The notes under the pieces are model-generated. The model was not told the DNA's origin and did no database searches. It worked only from the letters and a program-made list of their open reading frames with translations. Positions 53,970 through 62,384 of a stretch of 64,000 nt of DNA are shown here, piece after piece (the first letter of the stretch is position 1; each line of letters begins with the position of its first letter). Position numbers and translations under genes: made by a program. The stretch comes from Mycobacterium sp. 236(2023). Lineage in GTDB: Bacteria; Actinomycetota; Actinomycetes; Mycobacteriales; Mycobacteriaceae. Location of the stretch: NCBI RefSeq assembly GCF_029623955.1, contig NZ_JARSBP010000003.1, forward strand, positions 1,054,001 to 1,118,000, written 5' to 3'.

Positions 53970-56900
53970 TCAACCCGCGGACAGACACAGGAACGACCCC
54001 AACTCGACCAGCCGGTCGGGGGTGCCCGGCAGGTACTCGGTCAGCTGGTCGGAGCGCACGATCACCGCGAGGTACTTCGCCCGACTGACCGCGACGTTGA
54101 GACGATTCCTGTTGAGCAGGAACGCGATTCCGCGGGGTACGTCGTCGATCGAGGATGCCGTCATCGACACGAACACGACTGGTGCCTGCTGGCCCTGGAA
54201 TTTGTCGACGGTGCCGGCGCGCACGTCGGTCAGCCCGGCCGCGTCGAGTCGACGACGCATCAGCACCACCTGCGCGTTGTACGGCGTCACGACGAGAAAA
54301 TCGCCCTGGCCAAGCGGTCGGCTGCCCTTCTCGTCGGTCCACGACGTGGAAAGGAGCGCCTCGATCTCGGTGACGATCGCGTCGGCCTCCTCGGGGCTTT
54401 CGTTGGCGTTGCCGAGATGGTGGACGGCGAGCGTCCGGACGCCCGGGCTGACACCGTCGAGTGTGCGCGCCGCGGTGACGGCCTCGTGGGAGCGCAGCCG
54501 GCCGTCATAGGACAGCCTCGACACGGCGCTGCACACGTCGGGATGCATGCGGTAGGAGCGGTCCAGGAAGTATCCACGCTCCGGTGGCAAGGTGTTGTGT
54601 CCGGCGACGAGCCAGCCGAGTGCGGAGCCGTCGACGGGTTCGGGATGGGTGCCCTGGCTGACCTGGGGGAGCTGCTGCGGATCGCCGAGCAGCAGCAGAT
54701 TCCGTGCGGCGCGCGATACCGAGACGGTGTTGGCGAGGCTGAACTGGCCAGCCTCCTCGATGACCAGGAGATCCAGGCTGTCTCGTCCGAACTTGTTGGC
54801 ATTGGCGAAGTCCCACGCGGTGCCGCCCACCACGCAGCCGTCCTGGCAGATGAATTCGGCGTAGTCGTCACGGTCGAGCTCGGTCCATCCGGTGCTCACG
54901 GTGTGCAGCTTCTTGCCGACCCGTGCGCCGTCGACCCCGGCCTTCATGATGTCGCCGAACAGGTTCTCGACCACGGCGTGCGACTGCGCGACGACCCCGA
55001 TCTTCCACCGGTGTTCGGTGACGAGTGCGGCGATCACCTGTGCTGAGGTGTAGGTCTTCCCGGTGCCGGGCGGGCCGTGCACGGCGAGGTAGGACGAGTC
55101 GAGATCCAGTAGCGCACCGGTGATGTCGGCGACGGCGTCACCGGTACGCGGTAACGGGGTGGCGCTTCGGGTGCGCGGCGGGCGCCGCAGCAGGATGTCG
55201 GTGAGCCCGTCGGCGGGCAGGTTCGGCAGCCCCGCCGCGACCAGGCCGGCGGTGTCGGCGACGGCATCCTGCAGCATCGCGGTGCTGATCGGCGGGCCCG
55301 GGGTCAGAGCGAACGGCACCTGGCTGAAGACTTCTCCGCCTTTGGGTTGCCGCTCCACGATGACGACTTCGGTTGGCGCGTCAGGGTCGTCGCACTCGGT
55401 GACCATCACCGACGCGAAGCCTCGCCGGTCCGGATCGTCGGCTAGCCCGGTCGGTGACGGCGGGTCGTAGAGCGCATACATGTCCCGCGCGAGGTCACCC
55501 GCGGCGATTTCGCCGAACAGCTTGAGATGGCGTTGCGGTTTCCGCGCCCGCGGCGGGGTGTGCCAGTCGGCGACGATCTCGTGGTCCTCGGCGATGAACA
55601 CATTGGTGTCGTCGGCCCATTCGTCGACGGGGTTGTTGATCCGGTCGAAGTGGCCCCACCAGAAGGGTTTGTCTTCCCGCTTGTGAAAGCCTTTGGCGGC
55701 GGCCATCATTGCGACGGCGACCTGCTCGGGGGTGCGGTCGTCGATGCTGTCGCCGGCGAACTTGAGCAGCGCGCGTTTCACGTCGTCGATCTGCGCTGCT
55801 TCCCTCGCAGTGGTCACCGGGACGGGTCCGCGCGGCGGGACGCCGGATTCGATCGCGCGGGCCATCAACCAGTCCCGCAGCCGCCGAGTCGAGCGGCAGT
55901 CGTAGTGGTTGTACTCCTCGATCCCTTTAAGCACGGTCGCGGCGTCGTCCGGGCGACCGGCGTCACGCAGCTCGCAGAAGTGCGCATACTCGGTGATCGA
56001 CGCCGTGGCTGTCGTGACGTCCCCGTCGCGCAGCTCGTTGCCCATGTACAGCGGTTCGAGCGATTTGATGCTGTAGTTCTCGGTCCCGACCCGGATGCTC
56101 TTGCGCACCAACGGATACAGGTCGACGAGCACGCCGTCGCGCAGCAGCTCGTCGATCTCGTGTTCACCCTCGCCGTAGCGTCCCGCCAACCGCAGCAGCG
56201 TGCTCTTCTCGTATGCGGCGTAGTGGTAGATGTGCAGGCCGGGATAACGCTTGCGGCGCTTGCGCACATAGGACAGGAAGTCCTTCAACGCTTTCCGCTC
56301 GTCGGCGCGGTCATGTGCCCAGAACGGCAGGAACTCGTCCGCGACGGTCAGCACGCCCCACAGGTATTCGAGGCCCCAGTCCCGGCCGTCGGTGGTCCAC
56401 AGCGGGTCACCCTCGAAGTCGAAGAACAGGTCGCCCTTGTCGGCATCGGGCAACACCATCAACGGCTGCGTATCGACGAGTTCGTAGGGCGGCTTCCCGT
56501 CGACCCGATCCGCGATCTGCAGCCGGGCCTGCGAGGTCAGCGCGGTGACGCTACGTGTGGACAGCTCCGGCACCGGGCCTCGATGGGCGGCGAGCTCCTG
56601 CACCGTGGTGATGCCGGCGTCGATCAGCCGTGCCCGCTGGCTGACCCGCATGCCCGCGACGAGCAGCAGATCGTCGTGCGCGCGGACCTGGGTCTCGCAT
56701 TCGGCACACCGGAAGCAGGCCCGGATGTGCTCGTCCTCCCACGCGACCGCGCGGCCTCCGGCGAGGTGGCTGTCGAGCAGATGCTGCAGCGCGTCGCGCC
56801 GTGGGCGGTAGACGGGCAACAACTCGGCGACGGGATAGCTCACGACGGTGCTGTCGCCGAGGACCAGATCAACCTCGGGAGCGACCGGAACACCTGCGGC

Positions 56901-57380
56901 GGTGAGGGTTTCGATGTAGGCGGCCATCTGCAGCAACGCCTCGACCTTGACTGAGCGGGCGAGCTTGGTGTCGCGCAACCGGTAGCGCTGGTCGTCGGGG
57001 CCGCCTTCAAGAACAAGGAAATCGGCAAAGCCGGCGAACCGTCCGTCGAACATCGCCGCCTGGTAGACGATCGGGGCGCGGTTCTCGACGGCGCGCCGCG
57101 TCTGTTCGGCGGCCGCCGTCAGCCCGGCGACGGTGTACGGGGGCCGGCCGATGATCGCGACGTCGGAGGTCAGCTTCAGCTCGTCGAGGTGGCGCTGCTC
57201 GTGCTCGTCGCCGAGCGTCGCCGTGCGGGCAAGCAGTTCGTCGTCGCCGGAGACGTCGGGGCCCCAGCCGAGCCGGGCATCGAACGAGCGCAGCAGTGCG
57301 TACTCGCATCGCGCGGCGGCGGCGAGGTCGGAGGCGCTGTAGATGACCCTGGTTTCGCCATCTTGGGAGGCGACGAACAC
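53970..57380 (-). CDS. TM0106-family RecB-like nuclease fused to SF1 (Upf1/Dna2-like) helicase (Rv1251c type)
   Basis: The 1136-residue protein starts at GTG 57380 (FVASQDGETRVIYSASDLA). The N-terminal RecB-type nuclease keeps D120 (FAGFAD), D137-T-K139 and four cysteines (C25; C222, C225, C228 in ACFRCAEC) placed as in Fe-S-cluster nucleases of the Cas4/AddB/Dna2 kind. An RNase-H-like segment follows (LFFDFEGDPLW, YHYAAYEKSTLLRL, YNHYDCRSTRRLRDW). The C-terminal SF1 helicase has GPPGTGKT near 770, LLVIEEAGQFS near 872, LGDPQQLPQ, TVDKFQGQQAPVV and LNVAVSRAK. Predicted to unwind and cut nucleic acid in repair or defence. It is preceded by a striking inverted repeat. Confidence 0.9.
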   Translation of the reverse strand: MFVASQDGETRVIYSASDLAAAARCEYALLRSFDARLGWGPDVSGDDELLARTATLGDEHEQRHLDELKLTSDVAIIGRPPYTVAGLTAAAEQTRRAVENRAPIVYQAAMFDGRFAGFADFLVLEGGPDDQRYRLRDTKLARSVKVEALLQMAAYIETLTAAGVPVAPEVDLVLGDSTVVSYPVAELLPVYRPRRDALQHLLDSHLAGGRAVAWEDEHIRACFRCAECETQVRAHDDLLLVAGMRVSQRARLIDAGITTVQELAAHRGPVPELSTRSVTALTSQARLQIADRVDGKPPYELVDTQPLMVLPDADKGDLFFDFEGDPLWTTDGRDWGLEYLWGVLTVADEFLPFWAHDRADERKALKDFLSYVRKRRKRYPGLHIYHYAAYEKSTLLRLAGRYGEGEHEIDELLRDGVLVDLYPLVRKSIRVGTENYSIKSLEPLYMGNELRDGDVTTATASITEYAHFCELRDAGRPDDAATVLKGIEEYNHYDCRSTRRLRDWLMARAIESGVPPRGPVPVTTAREAAQIDDVKRALLKFAGDSIDDRTPEQVAVAMMAAAKGFHKREDKPFWWGHFDRINNPVDEWADDTNVFIAEDHEIVADWHTPPRARKPQRHLKLFGEIAAGDLARDMYALYDPPSPTGLADDPDRRGFASVMVTECDDPDAPTEVVIVERQPKGGEVFSQVPFALTPGPPISTAMLQDAVADTAGLVAAGLPNLPADGLTDILLRRPPRTRSATPLPRTGDAVADITGALLDLDSSYLAVHGPPGTGKTYTSAQVIAALVTEHRWKIGVVAQSHAVVENLFGDIMKAGVDGARVGKKLHTVSTGWTELDRDDYAEFICQDGCVVGGTAWDFANANKFGRDSLDLLVIEEAGQFSLANTVSVSRAARNLLLLGDPQQLPQVSQGTHPEPVDGSALGWLVAGHNTLPPERGYFLDRSYRMHPDVCSAVSRLSYDGRLRSHEAVTAARTLDGVSPGVRTLAVHHLGNANESPEEADAIVTEIEALLSTSWTDEKGSRPLGQGDFLVVTPYNAQVVLMRRRLDAAGLTDVRAGTVDKFQGQQAPVVFVSMTASSIDDVPRGIAFLLNRNRLNVAVSRAKYLAVIVRSDQLTEYLPGTPDRLVELGSFLCLSAG

Positions 57381-57417
57381 GCTGCCACTGTAAGCGAACT
57401 CACCGACACCCCCGCAC

Positions 57418-57479
57418 CGCGGAATAGGATTCCCGGCTGCGACTCCGGGCGCGACGACGACCTGGAATCCTATTCCGCG
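57418..57479. repeat. Perfect 16-base inverted repeat between lprE and the nuclease/helicase
   Basis: CGCGGAATAGGATTCC (57418-57433) and GGAATCCTATTCCGCG (57464-57479) are exact reverse complements separated by 30 bases. Each arm is itself nearly palindromic (GGAAT-AGG-ATTCC), and the spacer carries another short hairpin (CCCGG with CCGGG). The element lies 5 bases after the lprE stop (minus strand) and 38 bases upstream of the nuclease/helicase start. It could be an lprE terminator, an operator, or a relic of a mobile repeat. Confidence 0.8.
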
Positions 57480-57484
57480 AGAAG

Positions 57485-58045
57485 CTAGCCGGGCGTGTTG
57501 CCGATCAACTCCACGCCGCTGCCGTTCCAGCGGAATTTCACGATGCTGTCCAGGCCCGGCACGTCGCCGGAATACTTCAGTGCGACGGTGTCGCCGGTGG
57601 TCTGCGTGGTGTCGAGGCCGTTGAAGCCGTAGGTGTCGGGCACTCCGGTAGGGATGAACTTGCCCTGGTGGAACAGCACCGCGCGGGTGTTCGCGTTCTC
57701 GGCATTGCTGTTGGCCTTGATGATGACGGCAGACAGCTGCGCACACACGTTGTAGTTGCCGGCCAGCGGTTCGGGATTCCAGCCCTGGCTGCTGCGCGGA
57801 TCGCGGGGCAGCGACGACACCGCCTTCGAGATCTCCGGGGCCGCCAGGTCGGTGGCGCACGGGTCTTCGGCGGGGGCTGGGCCTGGCGGAGGTCCCAGCG
57901 TCGGGGCCTGCGGGTCAGCGGGCGCGGCCGCCGCGGGGGTCGTCTGGTCCGGGGTCTTGGACGCCGTCGAATCGCCCGAGCTGCACGCCGTGGTGGTCAA
58001 CACGACAGCTCCCAGGAAGGAGCCGATCACCGCCGCCCATTTCAC
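57485..58045 (-). CDS. lprE: Lipoprotein LprE
   Basis: The 186-residue protein has a lipoprotein signal MKWAAVIGSFLGAVVLTTTA followed by Cys (lipobox TTAC), then a Ser/Thr/Pro-rich linker (SKTPDQTTPAAAAPADPQAP). A folded C-terminal domain follows (DLAAPEISKAVSSLPRDPRS, NYNVCAQLSAVIIKANSNAE, SIVKFRWNGSGVELIGNTPG). GTG 58045 is the start that gives a proper signal; a TACGGT 8 bases upstream is a possible -10. It is the orthologue of Rv1252c, an envelope lipoprotein reported to affect host-cell interaction in M. tuberculosis. It is divergent from deaD. Confidence 0.9.
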   Translation of the reverse strand: MKWAAVIGSFLGAVVLTTTACSSGDSTASKTPDQTTPAAAAPADPQAPTLGPPPGPAPAEDPCATDLAAPEISKAVSSLPRDPRSSQGWNPEPLAGNYNVCAQLSAVIIKANSNAENANTRAVLFHQGKFIPTGVPDTYGFNGLDTTQTTGDTVALKYSGDVPGLDSIVKFRWNGSGVELIGNTPG

Positions 58046-58138
58046 AGTTGGGCACCGTACCGGCCGCGCGCGGGCATCGCAGCTAGGCGCGCAACGGGCA
58101 CCTGAGGAAGCGCGGCGGGACGACGCGTCGATTGGCAC

Positions 58139-58144
58139 TAGACT
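58139..58144 (+). promoter_or_regulatory. -10 element TAGACT for deaD
   Basis: TAGACT lies 9 bases before ATG 58154, giving a leader of only a few bases. No Shine-Dalgarno is visible. Confidence 0.4.
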
Positions 58145-58153
58145 TCAACGACG

Positions 58154-59842
58154 ATGACGTCCTCAAATGCGGAGCCAGAGCCCGCAGATCTGACCTTTGC
58201 TGACCTGCAGATACACCCAGCGGTGCTGCAGGCAGTTTCCGACGTCGGGTACGAGTCGCCGTCACCGATCCAGGCGGCGACCATCCCGGCGATACTCGAG
58301 GGCTCCGATGTCGTCGGGCTCGCTCAGACCGGAACCGGCAAGACCGCGGCCTTCGCGATCCCGATCCTGTCGAAGATCGACATCGAAAGCCGTAACACGC
58401 AGGCTCTGGTGCTGGCGCCGACTCGTGAGCTTGCGTTGCAGGTCGCCGAGGCTTTCGGCCGTTACGGCGCCCACCTGCGCGTCAACGTGCTGCCCGTTTA
58501 CGGCGGCTCGTCCTACGTGCCGCAGCTGGCGGGGCTCAAGCGCGGGGCGCAGGTCGTCGTGGGCACCCCCGGCCGCGTGATCGACCATCTGGAAAAGGGC
58601 AGCCTCGACCTCTCGCACCTGGACTATCTGGTGCTCGACGAGGCCGACGAGATGCTGCAGATGGGTTTCGCCGAGGATGTCGAGCGCATTCTCGCCGACA
58701 CCCCGGAGTACAAGCAGGTGGCCTTGTTCTCGGCGACGATGCCGCCGGCGATCAAGAAGATCACCGCCAAGTACCTTCACGATCCTGTCGAGGTGACGGT
58801 CAAGTCCAAGACGCAGACCGCCGAGAACATCACGCAGCGCTATTTCCTGGTGTCCTATCCGCGCAAGATGGACGCGCTCACGCGACTGCTTGAGGTCGAG
58901 CAGGGTGACGCGATGATCGTGTTCGTCCGCACCAAGCAGGCCACCGAGGAGGTCGCCGAGAAGCTGAAGGCGCGCGGGTTCGCCGCGGCGGCGATCAACG
59001 GCGACATCGCGCAGGCAGTGCGTGAGCGCACCATCTCCGCACTCAAGGACGGTTCGATCGACATCCTGGTCGCGACGGACGTCGCGGCCCGCGGTCTGGA
59101 CGTCGAGCGCATCTCCCACGTGGTGAACTTCGACATTCCCCACGACCCGGAGTCCTATGTGCACCGCATCGGGCGTACCGGGCGGGCCGGCCGGTCGGGG
59201 ACGGCGCTGCTGTTCGTGACGCCGCGCGAACGCCATCTGCTGAATGCGATCGAGCGGGTGACGCGGCAGAAGCTGGTCGAGTCCGAGCTCCCGTCGGTCG
59301 ACGACGTCAACGAGAAACGCGTCGCGAAGTTCAGCGATTCGATCACCGACGCCCTCGCCAAGCCGGGGATCGATCTGTTCCGCACGCTGATCGAGAGCTA
59401 CGAACGCGACCACGACGTCCCGATGGCCGACATCGCTGCGGCGTTGGCGTTACAGAGCCGCGACGGGGCGGAATTCCTGATGACGGAGCCGCCTCCGGAG
59501 AAGCGCCGCGAACGGCCGGACCGTGCCGACCGGGGCGACGGGCCGCCGCGCAAGCCCCGTGAGCGTCGCAGCGATCTCGCGACGTACCGCATCGCGGTCG
59601 GCAAGCGGCACAAGGTTGCTCCCGGAGCGATCGTGGGCGCCATTGCCAACGAGGGCGGGCTGCATCGCAGCGACTTCGGCCACATCACCATCAAGATCGA
59701 CCACTCGCTGGTGGAGCTGCCGGCCAAGCTGCCGGGCAAGACCCTGAAGGCGTTGGAGAACACCAGAATTCAGGGTCAGTTGATCCAGCTCCAACCCGAT
59801 CGCGGGCCGAAACCGCATCGGGGGAAGCCCAAGTCCAAGTGA
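58154..59842 (+). CDS. deaD: DEAD-box ATP-dependent RNA helicase DeaD/CsdA
   Basis: The 562-residue helicase has all core motifs: Q motif (YESPSPIQAATIP), AQTGTGKTA, PTRELALQ, GTPGRVIDH, LDEADEMLQMGF, SATMPP, then ATDVAARGLDVERISHVVNF and HRIGRTGRAGRSG. A charged linker (about 435-475) leads to a C-terminal DbpA-type RNA-binding domain (LATYRIAVGKRHKVAPGAIV, DHSLVELPAKLPGKTLKALE). It remodels RNA and assists ribosome assembly, especially in the cold. It is the orthologue of Rv1253. The stop overlaps the acyltransferase start (GTGA). Confidence 0.96.
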   Translation: MTSSNAEPEPADLTFADLQIHPAVLQAVSDVGYESPSPIQAATIPAILEGSDVVGLAQTGTGKTAAFAIPILSKIDIESRNTQALVLAPTRELALQVAEAFGRYGAHLRVNVLPVYGGSSYVPQLAGLKRGAQVVVGTPGRVIDHLEKGSLDLSHLDYLVLDEADEMLQMGFAEDVERILADTPEYKQVALFSATMPPAIKKITAKYLHDPVEVTVKSKTQTAENITQRYFLVSYPRKMDALTRLLEVEQGDAMIVFVRTKQATEEVAEKLKARGFAAAAINGDIAQAVRERTISALKDGSIDILVATDVAARGLDVERISHVVNFDIPHDPESYVHRIGRTGRAGRSGTALLFVTPRERHLLNAIERVTRQKLVESELPSVDDVNEKRVAKFSDSITDALAKPGIDLFRTLIESYERDHDVPMADIAAALALQSRDGAEFLMTEPPPEKRRERPDRADRGDGPPRKPRERRSDLATYRIAVGKRHKVAPGAIVGAIANEGGLHRSDFGHITIKIDHSLVELPAKLPGKTLKALENTRIQGQLIQLQPDRGPKPHRGKPKSK

Positions 59843-60990
59843 CGGTGTTCCGGCGCTCGCCAGGCCCGGACGTCGACACCGCCGGCGGACTGGAGTCGGT
59901 GACCACCGGACGCGTCGCGTCGCTCACCGGCATCCGTGCGGTCGCGGCACTGCTCGTCGTGCTCACCCACGCCGCGTACACGACCGGCAAGTACCCGCAA
60001 GGCTATGTGGGACTGGTGTATTCGCGGATGGAGATCGGTGTGCCGATCTTCTTCGTGCTCTCGGGTTTCCTGCTGTTCCTGCCGTGGGTGAAGGCCGCAC
60101 ATGCCGGCACTCCGGCGCCGTCGGTGACCCGCTATGCCTGGCATCGGGTTCGGCGGATCATGCCGGCGTATGCGGTCACCGTCGTCGCGGCGTATCTCGT
60201 CTACCACTTCCGCACTGCGGGGCCCAATCCCGGGCACACGTGGGAGGGGTTGTTCCGCAACCTCACGCTGACTCAGATCTACACCGACAACTACCTGTAT
60301 TCGTTTCTGCACCAGGGACTTACCCAGATGTGGAGCCTCGCGGTCGAGGTCGCGTTCTACGTCGCGCTCCCGCTGCTCGCCTATCTGTTGCTCGTCGTGT
60401 TGTGCCGGCGGCAGTGGCGGCCGGGTCTTCTGCTGGCCGGGCTGGTCGTGCTGGCGGCGGTGTCTCCGGCGTGGATGTGGTTGGTGCACACCACCGATTT
60501 CCTCCCCGATGGCGGGAAGCTGTGGCTGCCCGGGTACCTGGCGTGGTTCGTCGGCGGGATGTTGCTCGCGGCGCTGCAACCGATGGGAGTGCGCGCGTAT
60601 GCGTTGGTGTGCGTCCCACTGGCCCTGGTGAGCTATGTCATCGTGTCGACGCCGATCGCGGGGGAGCCGACGACTTCGCCTGCCGAATTGCGTGAGGCCT
60701 TGGTGAAGACGGCCTTCTACGCCGCGATCGCGACGCTGGTGGTGGCGCCGCTGGCATTGGGCGACAGAGGCGTGTATTCGCGGTTGATGGCCAGCCGGCC
60801 GATGGTGTTCCTGGGGGAGATCTCGTATGAGATCTTCCTGATCCATCTCGTCACGATGGAACTGGTGATGGTCGAGATCGTGCGGTATCCGATCTATACG
60901 GGGTCGGTGTGGATGCTGTTTTCCGGCACGCTCGTGATCACGATTCCGCTGGCCTGGCTACTGCACCGGCTCACGCGGGTGCGCAGCTGA
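59839..60990 (+). CDS. Membrane acyltransferase, acyltransferase-3 family (Rv1254)
   Basis: The 383-residue protein has about ten membrane helices and the acyltransferase-3 start motif SLTGIRAVAALLVVLTHAAY with the conserved histidine, then IGVPIFFVLSGFLLFLPWV and RYAWHRVRRIMPAY. Members transfer acyl groups to sugars or lipids at the membrane. The GTG start overlaps the deaD stop by 4 bases, so translation is coupled although the functions appear unrelated. It is the orthologue of Rv1254. The acceptor is unknown. Confidence 0.9.
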   Translation: MTVFRRSPGPDVDTAGGLESVTTGRVASLTGIRAVAALLVVLTHAAYTTGKYPQGYVGLVYSRMEIGVPIFFVLSGFLLFLPWVKAAHAGTPAPSVTRYAWHRVRRIMPAYAVTVVAAYLVYHFRTAGPNPGHTWEGLFRNLTLTQIYTDNYLYSFLHQGLTQMWSLAVEVAFYVALPLLAYLLLVVLCRRQWRPGLLLAGLVVLAAVSPAWMWLVHTTDFLPDGGKLWLPGYLAWFVGGMLLAALQPMGVRAYALVCVPLALVSYVIVSTPIAGEPTTSPAELREALVKTAFYAAIATLVVAPLALGDRGVYSRLMASRPMVFLGEISYEIFLIHLVTMELVMVEIVRYPIYTGSVWMLFSGTLVITIPLAWLLHRLTRVRS

Positions 60991-61015
60991 GCGGCCACTC
61001 CGACCCGCGAGATAG

Positions 61016-61034
61016 TTAGGTTAAGCTGACCTAA
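61016..61034. promoter_or_regulatory. IdeR iron box upstream of the siderophore-interacting protein
   Basis: TTAGGTTAAGCTGACCTAA matches the 19-base mycobacterial iron box TTAGGTTAGGCTAACCTAA at 17 positions. It contains a TAGGTT (61017-61022) that can act as the -10, so IdeR-Fe binding would block transcription. It lies 28 bases before the ATG at 61063. Confidence 0.85.
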
Positions 61035-61062
61035 CTAATTCGCAACAAGGGGTGATGAGTCC

Positions 61063-61779
61063 ATGACGGACACCAAGTTGTCGCGCGGGTTCGCCGGCGC
61101 GGTGCTCAAACTGCTGCGTGCGGGTGATTACGAGCTCACGGTCACCGGACGCACCGAGGTCAGCCCCCATTACCTGCGGCTGAGCTTCCAGGCCGGCGGC
61201 CTGCTGGCGGACCGGTCTCTGCATCCCACCCAGTGGATCAGGATGTGGTTCTCCGACGGAGACAAACTCCATCAGCGGGGCTACACGCTGGTCAATCCCG
61301 ACCCGGCCAACGACACCGTTGACATCGAGTTCGCGCTGCACGACGGCGTCGCGTCCCACTGGGCCGAAGCGGCCCAGCCTGGCGACACGATCGAGGCGAC
61401 GGTGCTGGGCAGCAACTTCGCCCTGCCGGAACCGGCGCCTGCCGGCTACGTGATCGTCGGCGACACGGCGTCTCTGCCTGCGATCAACTCGCTGCTCGAC
61501 GCCATCGGCGATGCGCCGGCGCAGATTTTCCTTGAGGCCGCCCACGACGACGACAGGCAGCTGCCGGTGCGTCGGGTCGCAGGCGTGACGTGGGTGGATC
61601 GCGACGGATCCGGGGACCCGTTGGTCGCGGCCGTGACGTCGGCGGCGTTCGACGCGTCGGATTACTTCGGCTGGGTCGCGTGCGACAACCGAACCACGCG
61701 CGCCGTGGCCAAACTCCTGCGCGAGGACTTCAAGATCCCGCGCAAGTCCATCAAGGCGCAGGCCTACTGGGTGGCTTGA
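61063..61779 (+). CDS. Siderophore-interacting FAD-binding protein (SIP/ViuB-like)
   Basis: The 238-residue protein has an N-terminal FAD-binding barrel (VSPHYLRLSFQAGGLL, with RGYTLVNPD in place of the RxYT motif) and a C-terminal NAD(P)H-binding domain (GYVIVGDTASLPAINSLLDA, YFGWVACDNRTTRAVAKLLR). SIP enzymes reduce ferric siderophores in the cytosol to release iron. The upstream iron box supports this: expression should rise when iron is scarce. The 3' end overlaps the convergent TetR gene by 16 bases. At this site M. tuberculosis passes directly from Rv1254 to Rv1255c, so this is an addition. Confidence 0.92.
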   Translation: MTDTKLSRGFAGAVLKLLRAGDYELTVTGRTEVSPHYLRLSFQAGGLLADRSLHPTQWIRMWFSDGDKLHQRGYTLVNPDPANDTVDIEFALHDGVASHWAEAAQPGDTIEATVLGSNFALPEPAPAGYVIVGDTASLPAINSLLDAIGDAPAQIFLEAAHDDDRQLPVRRVAGVTWVDRDGSGDPLVAAVTSAAFDASDYFGWVACDNRTTRAVAKLLREDFKIPRKSIKAQAYWVA

Positions 61780-62384
61780 TCCACCTGGCTTTTCGGGAGG
61801 ACGGTCGGGACGACGAACTCCTCGAGCATGGTGCGCTCGTCGGCTTCGTCGTGGCCGGGGAACAGCATCAGCGATGTCATCACCCGCACCAGCCAGCGGG
61901 CGCGGTGGGCGACAGATCCATTTCCGGTCGCTCCGCTCGCCCCGACGTCGGCGTCCTCGGGTCCCAGAGAGATGACGAACGCCTCGGTCAACGCCTTGAT
62001 CACTTCGGACTCTTCGGCCATCTCGGCGCCGATCGGGCGCTGGGTGGTGGCGAACCACGATGACAGGGCAGGGCTTTCGCGCACGTTGCGCAGTGACGCG
62101 AGCAACCCCTCGATCAGGCGTTCCCGCGGGTCGCTGATGGACATGATCTGGTCGGTCATCTCGCGGTAGAGCCGATAGCTCTCCCGGTGCACGTATGCGG
62201 TGTAGAGGGCTTCGCGGTTCTCGAAGTACCGGTACAGGGTCGCCCGTGAACACCCTGCGGCCGAAGCGATCTCGTTCATTCCCACGGTGGCCGCCGCCTG
62301 GCCGGCGAACAGTTCACCGGCGGCGTCGAGGATCCGGTCGGCCGCCACTTCGGTGCGCCGTCCCGCCAGCCAGTCGCCGGCCAT
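61764..62384 (-). CDS. TetR-family regulator next to cyp130 (Rv1255c type)
   Basis: The 206-residue protein has an N-terminal TetR HTH (EVAADRILDAAGELFAGQAA, MNEIASAAGCSRATLYRYFE) and a helical C-terminal domain. Its ATG overlaps the stop of cyp130 by 1 base (TGATG), so both are on one transcript starting upstream of cyp130. A palindrome at the cyp130 start is the likely operator. It is the orthologue of Rv1255c. Confidence 0.92.
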   Translation of the reverse strand: MAGDWLAGRRTEVAADRILDAAGELFAGQAAATVGMNEIASAAGCSRATLYRYFENREALYTAYVHRESYRLYREMTDQIMSISDPRERLIEGLLASLRNVRESPALSSWFATTQRPIGAEMAEESEVIKALTEAFVISLGPEDADVGASGATGNGSVAHRARWLVRVMTSLMLFPGHDEADERTMLEEFVVPTVLPKSQVDQATQ

